From Thioalkalivibrio sp. HK1 (GTDB taxonomy: Bacteria > Pseudomonadota > Gammaproteobacteria > HK1), in contig JFBG01000046.1 of NCBI GenBank assembly GCA_000583135.1, positions 1 through 46,016 of the forward strand: DNA of 46,016 bases, read 5' to 3'. Made by a program: the position numbers and the translations under genes. The first letter of the stretch is position 1. Every line of letters starts with the position of its first letter. The notes beneath the pieces were generated by a model. It searched no databases. It saw only the letters and a list, made by a program, of their open reading frames with translations, and was not told where the DNA came from. This document shows positions 44,365 to 46,016 of this stretch, piece after piece.

Positions 44365-45678
44365 ATGCAACCGGTCCGGATAGGCTTACTCGGTTTGGGA
44401 ACGGTCGGAGGAGGCACCGTCAACGTCCTTGCGCGCAATGCCGAGGAAATCGCCCGCCGCGCAGGAAGGGCCATCGTGGTCGAACAAGCCGCGGTGCGGT
44501 CGATGGAGCGAAATCGGATCTGCTCCCTCGACGATATCGCGCTGACCACCGACCCCGAAGCGGTCGTGCGCAACCCCGAGATCGACGTGATCGTCGAGCT
44601 CATCGGGGGCACCGAACCGGCGCGCTCTCTGGTCCTGACCGCCATCGATCACGGCAAGCATGTGGTGAGCGCGAACAAGGCGTTGATCGCCACCCACGGC
44701 AACGAGATTTTCGGCGCCGCCGGAGAGAAAGGAGTGATGGTGGCCTTCGAAGCGGCGGTGGCCGGAGGCATCCCGATCATCAAGACCCTGCGCGAAGGGC
44801 TATCCGGCAACCGCATCGAATGGCTGGCGGGGATCATCAACGGCACCAGCAATTTCATCCTGACCCGGATGCGCGAAAAAGGAGCCTCCTTCGCCGAGGC
44901 CCTCGCCGAGGCGCAGGAACTGGGCTATGCGGAAGCGGATCCGACTTTCGATATCAAGGGCGTCGATGCCGCCCACAAACTCTCGATCCTCGCCGCCATC
45001 GCCTTTGGCATGCCCATCGATTTCGATCGCGTCCATACCGAGGGCATCGACGACATCACCACCGAGGATATCGGCTACGCCGAGCAACTCGGCTATCGCA
45101 TCAAACATCTGGGCATCGCCCGCCGCTCCGACGAGGGGGTGGAGATGCGGGTGCATCCGACCTTGGTGCCGGAGCGCGACCTGCTTGCCAATGTCAACGA
45201 TGTGATGAATGCGGTGCTCATCAAGGGGGATGCCGTGGGGCGCACCTTGCTCAACGGAGCCGGGGCCGGGGCCGAGCCGACGGCCTCGGCGGTGGTGGCG
45301 GATCTGGTGGATGTGGTTCGCACCCTGACCACGGATCCGAATCACCGCGTCCCCCACCTCGCCTTTCAACCCGATGCCCTGACCCCGATGCCGCTGCTTC
45401 CCATCGAGGAAGCCCGCACCTCCTTCTACCTGAAAATGCTGGCATCGGATCGCCCCGGGGTATTGGCCGATATCGCGAAGATCCTGGGCGAATCGGGGAT
45501 CAGCATCGAAGCCGTCGTACAACCGGAGCCCCCCAAGGGGGCATCGCTGGCCAAACTCGTGATGCTCACCCACCGCGTCCGCGAGGGACAAGTGCGCGCG
45601 GCGGTGGCCAAGGTGGAGGCCTTGCAGGTAATCGAGGGCAGCGTGACATCCATCCGCATGGAGCGCTTGGATGATTGA
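44365..45678 (+). CDS. hom: Homoserine dehydrogenase with ACT domain
   Basis: Hom reduces aspartate semialdehyde to homoserine for threonine and methionine. The 437-residue monofunctional enzyme has the NAD(P) loop GLLGLGTVGGGTVNVL, VSANKALIATHG, the catalytic-region GTSNFILTRM and YAEADPTFDIKGVDAAHKL, and a C-terminal ACT domain (FYLKMLASDRPGVLADIAKI) that likely gives threonine feedback. No aspartokinase is fused. thrC or lysC are not adjacent. Confidence 0.97.
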   Translation: MQPVRIGLLGLGTVGGGTVNVLARNAEEIARRAGRAIVVEQAAVRSMERNRICSLDDIALTTDPEAVVRNPEIDVIVELIGGTEPARSLVLTAIDHGKHVVSANKALIATHGNEIFGAAGEKGVMVAFEAAVAGGIPIIKTLREGLSGNRIEWLAGIINGTSNFILTRMREKGASFAEALAEAQELGYAEADPTFDIKGVDAAHKLSILAAIAFGMPIDFDRVHTEGIDDITTEDIGYAEQLGYRIKHLGIARRSDEGVEMRVHPTLVPERDLLANVNDVMNAVLIKGDAVGRTLLNGAGAGAEPTASAVVADLVDVVRTLTTDPNHRVPHLAFQPDALTPMPLLPIEEARTSFYLKMLASDRPGVLADIAKILGESGISIEAVVQPEPPKGASLAKLVMLTHRVREGQVRAAVAKVEALQVIEGSVTSIRMERLDD

Positions 45679-45927
45679 AAGGGCGCACCCCGCCCTGCTC
45701 TTCCGAACCCGAGCGTGCATAGCCTTCCTACCGAACCTGCACCGAAGACATGAAGAACCCGAACCTTGGAGCACGAACGAAGCCACCGAAATACCCCGCC
45801 GGATCGACGAGCCCTCGCGGAATGACGAGCGTTCGGAGCGATCTTCCTCGATGAGGCGATCTCGGCGATGCCTGAAAGCAAGGCTCACTCATCCCGGAGT
45901 CAAGCATCGAGCAAGGGTGATCATAAA

Positions 45928-45962
45928 ATCACCCTCGCAAGCGAAGAGCCTGCGAGGGTGAT
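45928..45962 (-). terminator. Hairpin, probable terminator of a minus-strand gene to the right
   Basis: A perfect 12-bp stem (ATCACCCTCGCA / TGCGAGGGTGAT) with an 11-base loop is followed on the minus strand by TTTTATG. The hom stop is 250 bases away, so a gene from the right edge is the more likely client. Confidence 0.6.
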
Positions 45963-45986
45963 ATGACACCGGAAGCAAAACAGCGA

Positions 45987-46016
45987 TTATCGTGCGAGTC
46001 GAGTCGTTTTGATCGA
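45987..46016 (-). CDS. Possible C-terminal end of a minus-strand gene (partial)
   Basis: On the minus strand one frame reads IKTTRLAR then TAA, 25 bases before the hairpin at 45928-45962. Nine codons cannot identify a gene; the call rests on the hairpin position alone. Confidence 0.25.
   Translation of the reverse strand, partial: SIKTTRLAR

Larger units (their letters stand above)
45679..46016. other. Gap at the right window edge
   Basis: About 340 bases with no complete gene. It holds the hairpin at 45928-45962 and possibly the last codons of a minus-strand gene that enters from the right. Confidence 0.5.

Overview
The window is a GC-rich bacterial chromosome segment. It carries rplM-rpsI, aroC, tldD, hom, tatD and one tRNA-Gln next to a lanthanide-type methanol dehydrogenase (XoxF) and glutathione-linked formaldehyde oxidation. 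This fits a methylotrophic Pseudomonadota, most likely a gammaproteobacterium. The genus cannot be told from sequence alone. Intergenic regions are unusually long (several of 300-1200 bp) and rich in CGAT/GATC-like words.

Layout. (1) 1-2.85 kb: molybdopterin genes moeA (5'-truncated by the window edge) and moaE, then an allantoinase (PuuE type). (2) 2.9-6.7 kb: an AT-richer islet, all on the minus strand. It holds a heptad-repeat tail-anchored protein, a 1.2 kb gene-free AT-rich stretch, and a two-gene unit (small helical protein plus glycine-zipper membrane protein). A possible promoter of that unit has an 18-bp poly-A/T run between its -35 and -10. (3) 6.9-11.8 kb: homocysteine methyltransferase, then a ferredoxin / aldehyde:ferredoxin oxidoreductase / MoaD-like cluster, then a small tail-anchored protein. 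(4) 12.4-19.1 kb: a YdiJ-type FAD/Fe-S dehydrogenase, a TfdA/TauD dioxygenase and an MMPL/RND exporter. (5) 19.2-24.3 kb: a NitT/TauT-type ABC transporter divergent from a PQQ sorbosone-type dehydrogenase and a cytochrome c. Its permease seems to need a non-canonical CTG start. (6) 24.5-33.4 kb: C1 oxidation, with frmA-fghA on the plus strand and xoxF, xoxG, xoxJ on the minus strand. Two exported proteins of unknown function, a monooxygenase-fold protein and an alpha/beta hydrolase lie between them. (7) 33.9-40.6 kb: rplM-rpsI with a clear sigma70-like promoter and a structured leader, tRNA-Gln(CUG), a DsbA-like isomerase, an amidase, an orphan ribbon-helix-helix protein, tatD and aroC. (8) 40.8-42.4 kb: a second AT-richer islet with a YaaW-family protein and a membrane/coiled-coil protein of unknown function. 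(9) 42.6-46.0 kb: tldD, hom and a terminator-like hairpin at the window edge.

How the genes work together. XoxF would oxidise methanol in the periplasm and pass electrons to XoxG. Formaldehyde would then go through S-hydroxymethylglutathione (FrmA) and S-formylglutathione (FghA) to formate. MoeA, MoaE and the MoaD-like protein could supply the pterin cofactor of the aldehyde oxidoreductase. The second PQQ enzyme with its own cytochrome c is a parallel periplasmic oxidation route. The least explained parts are the two AT-richer islets of helical, membrane-associated proteins inserted between housekeeping genes.
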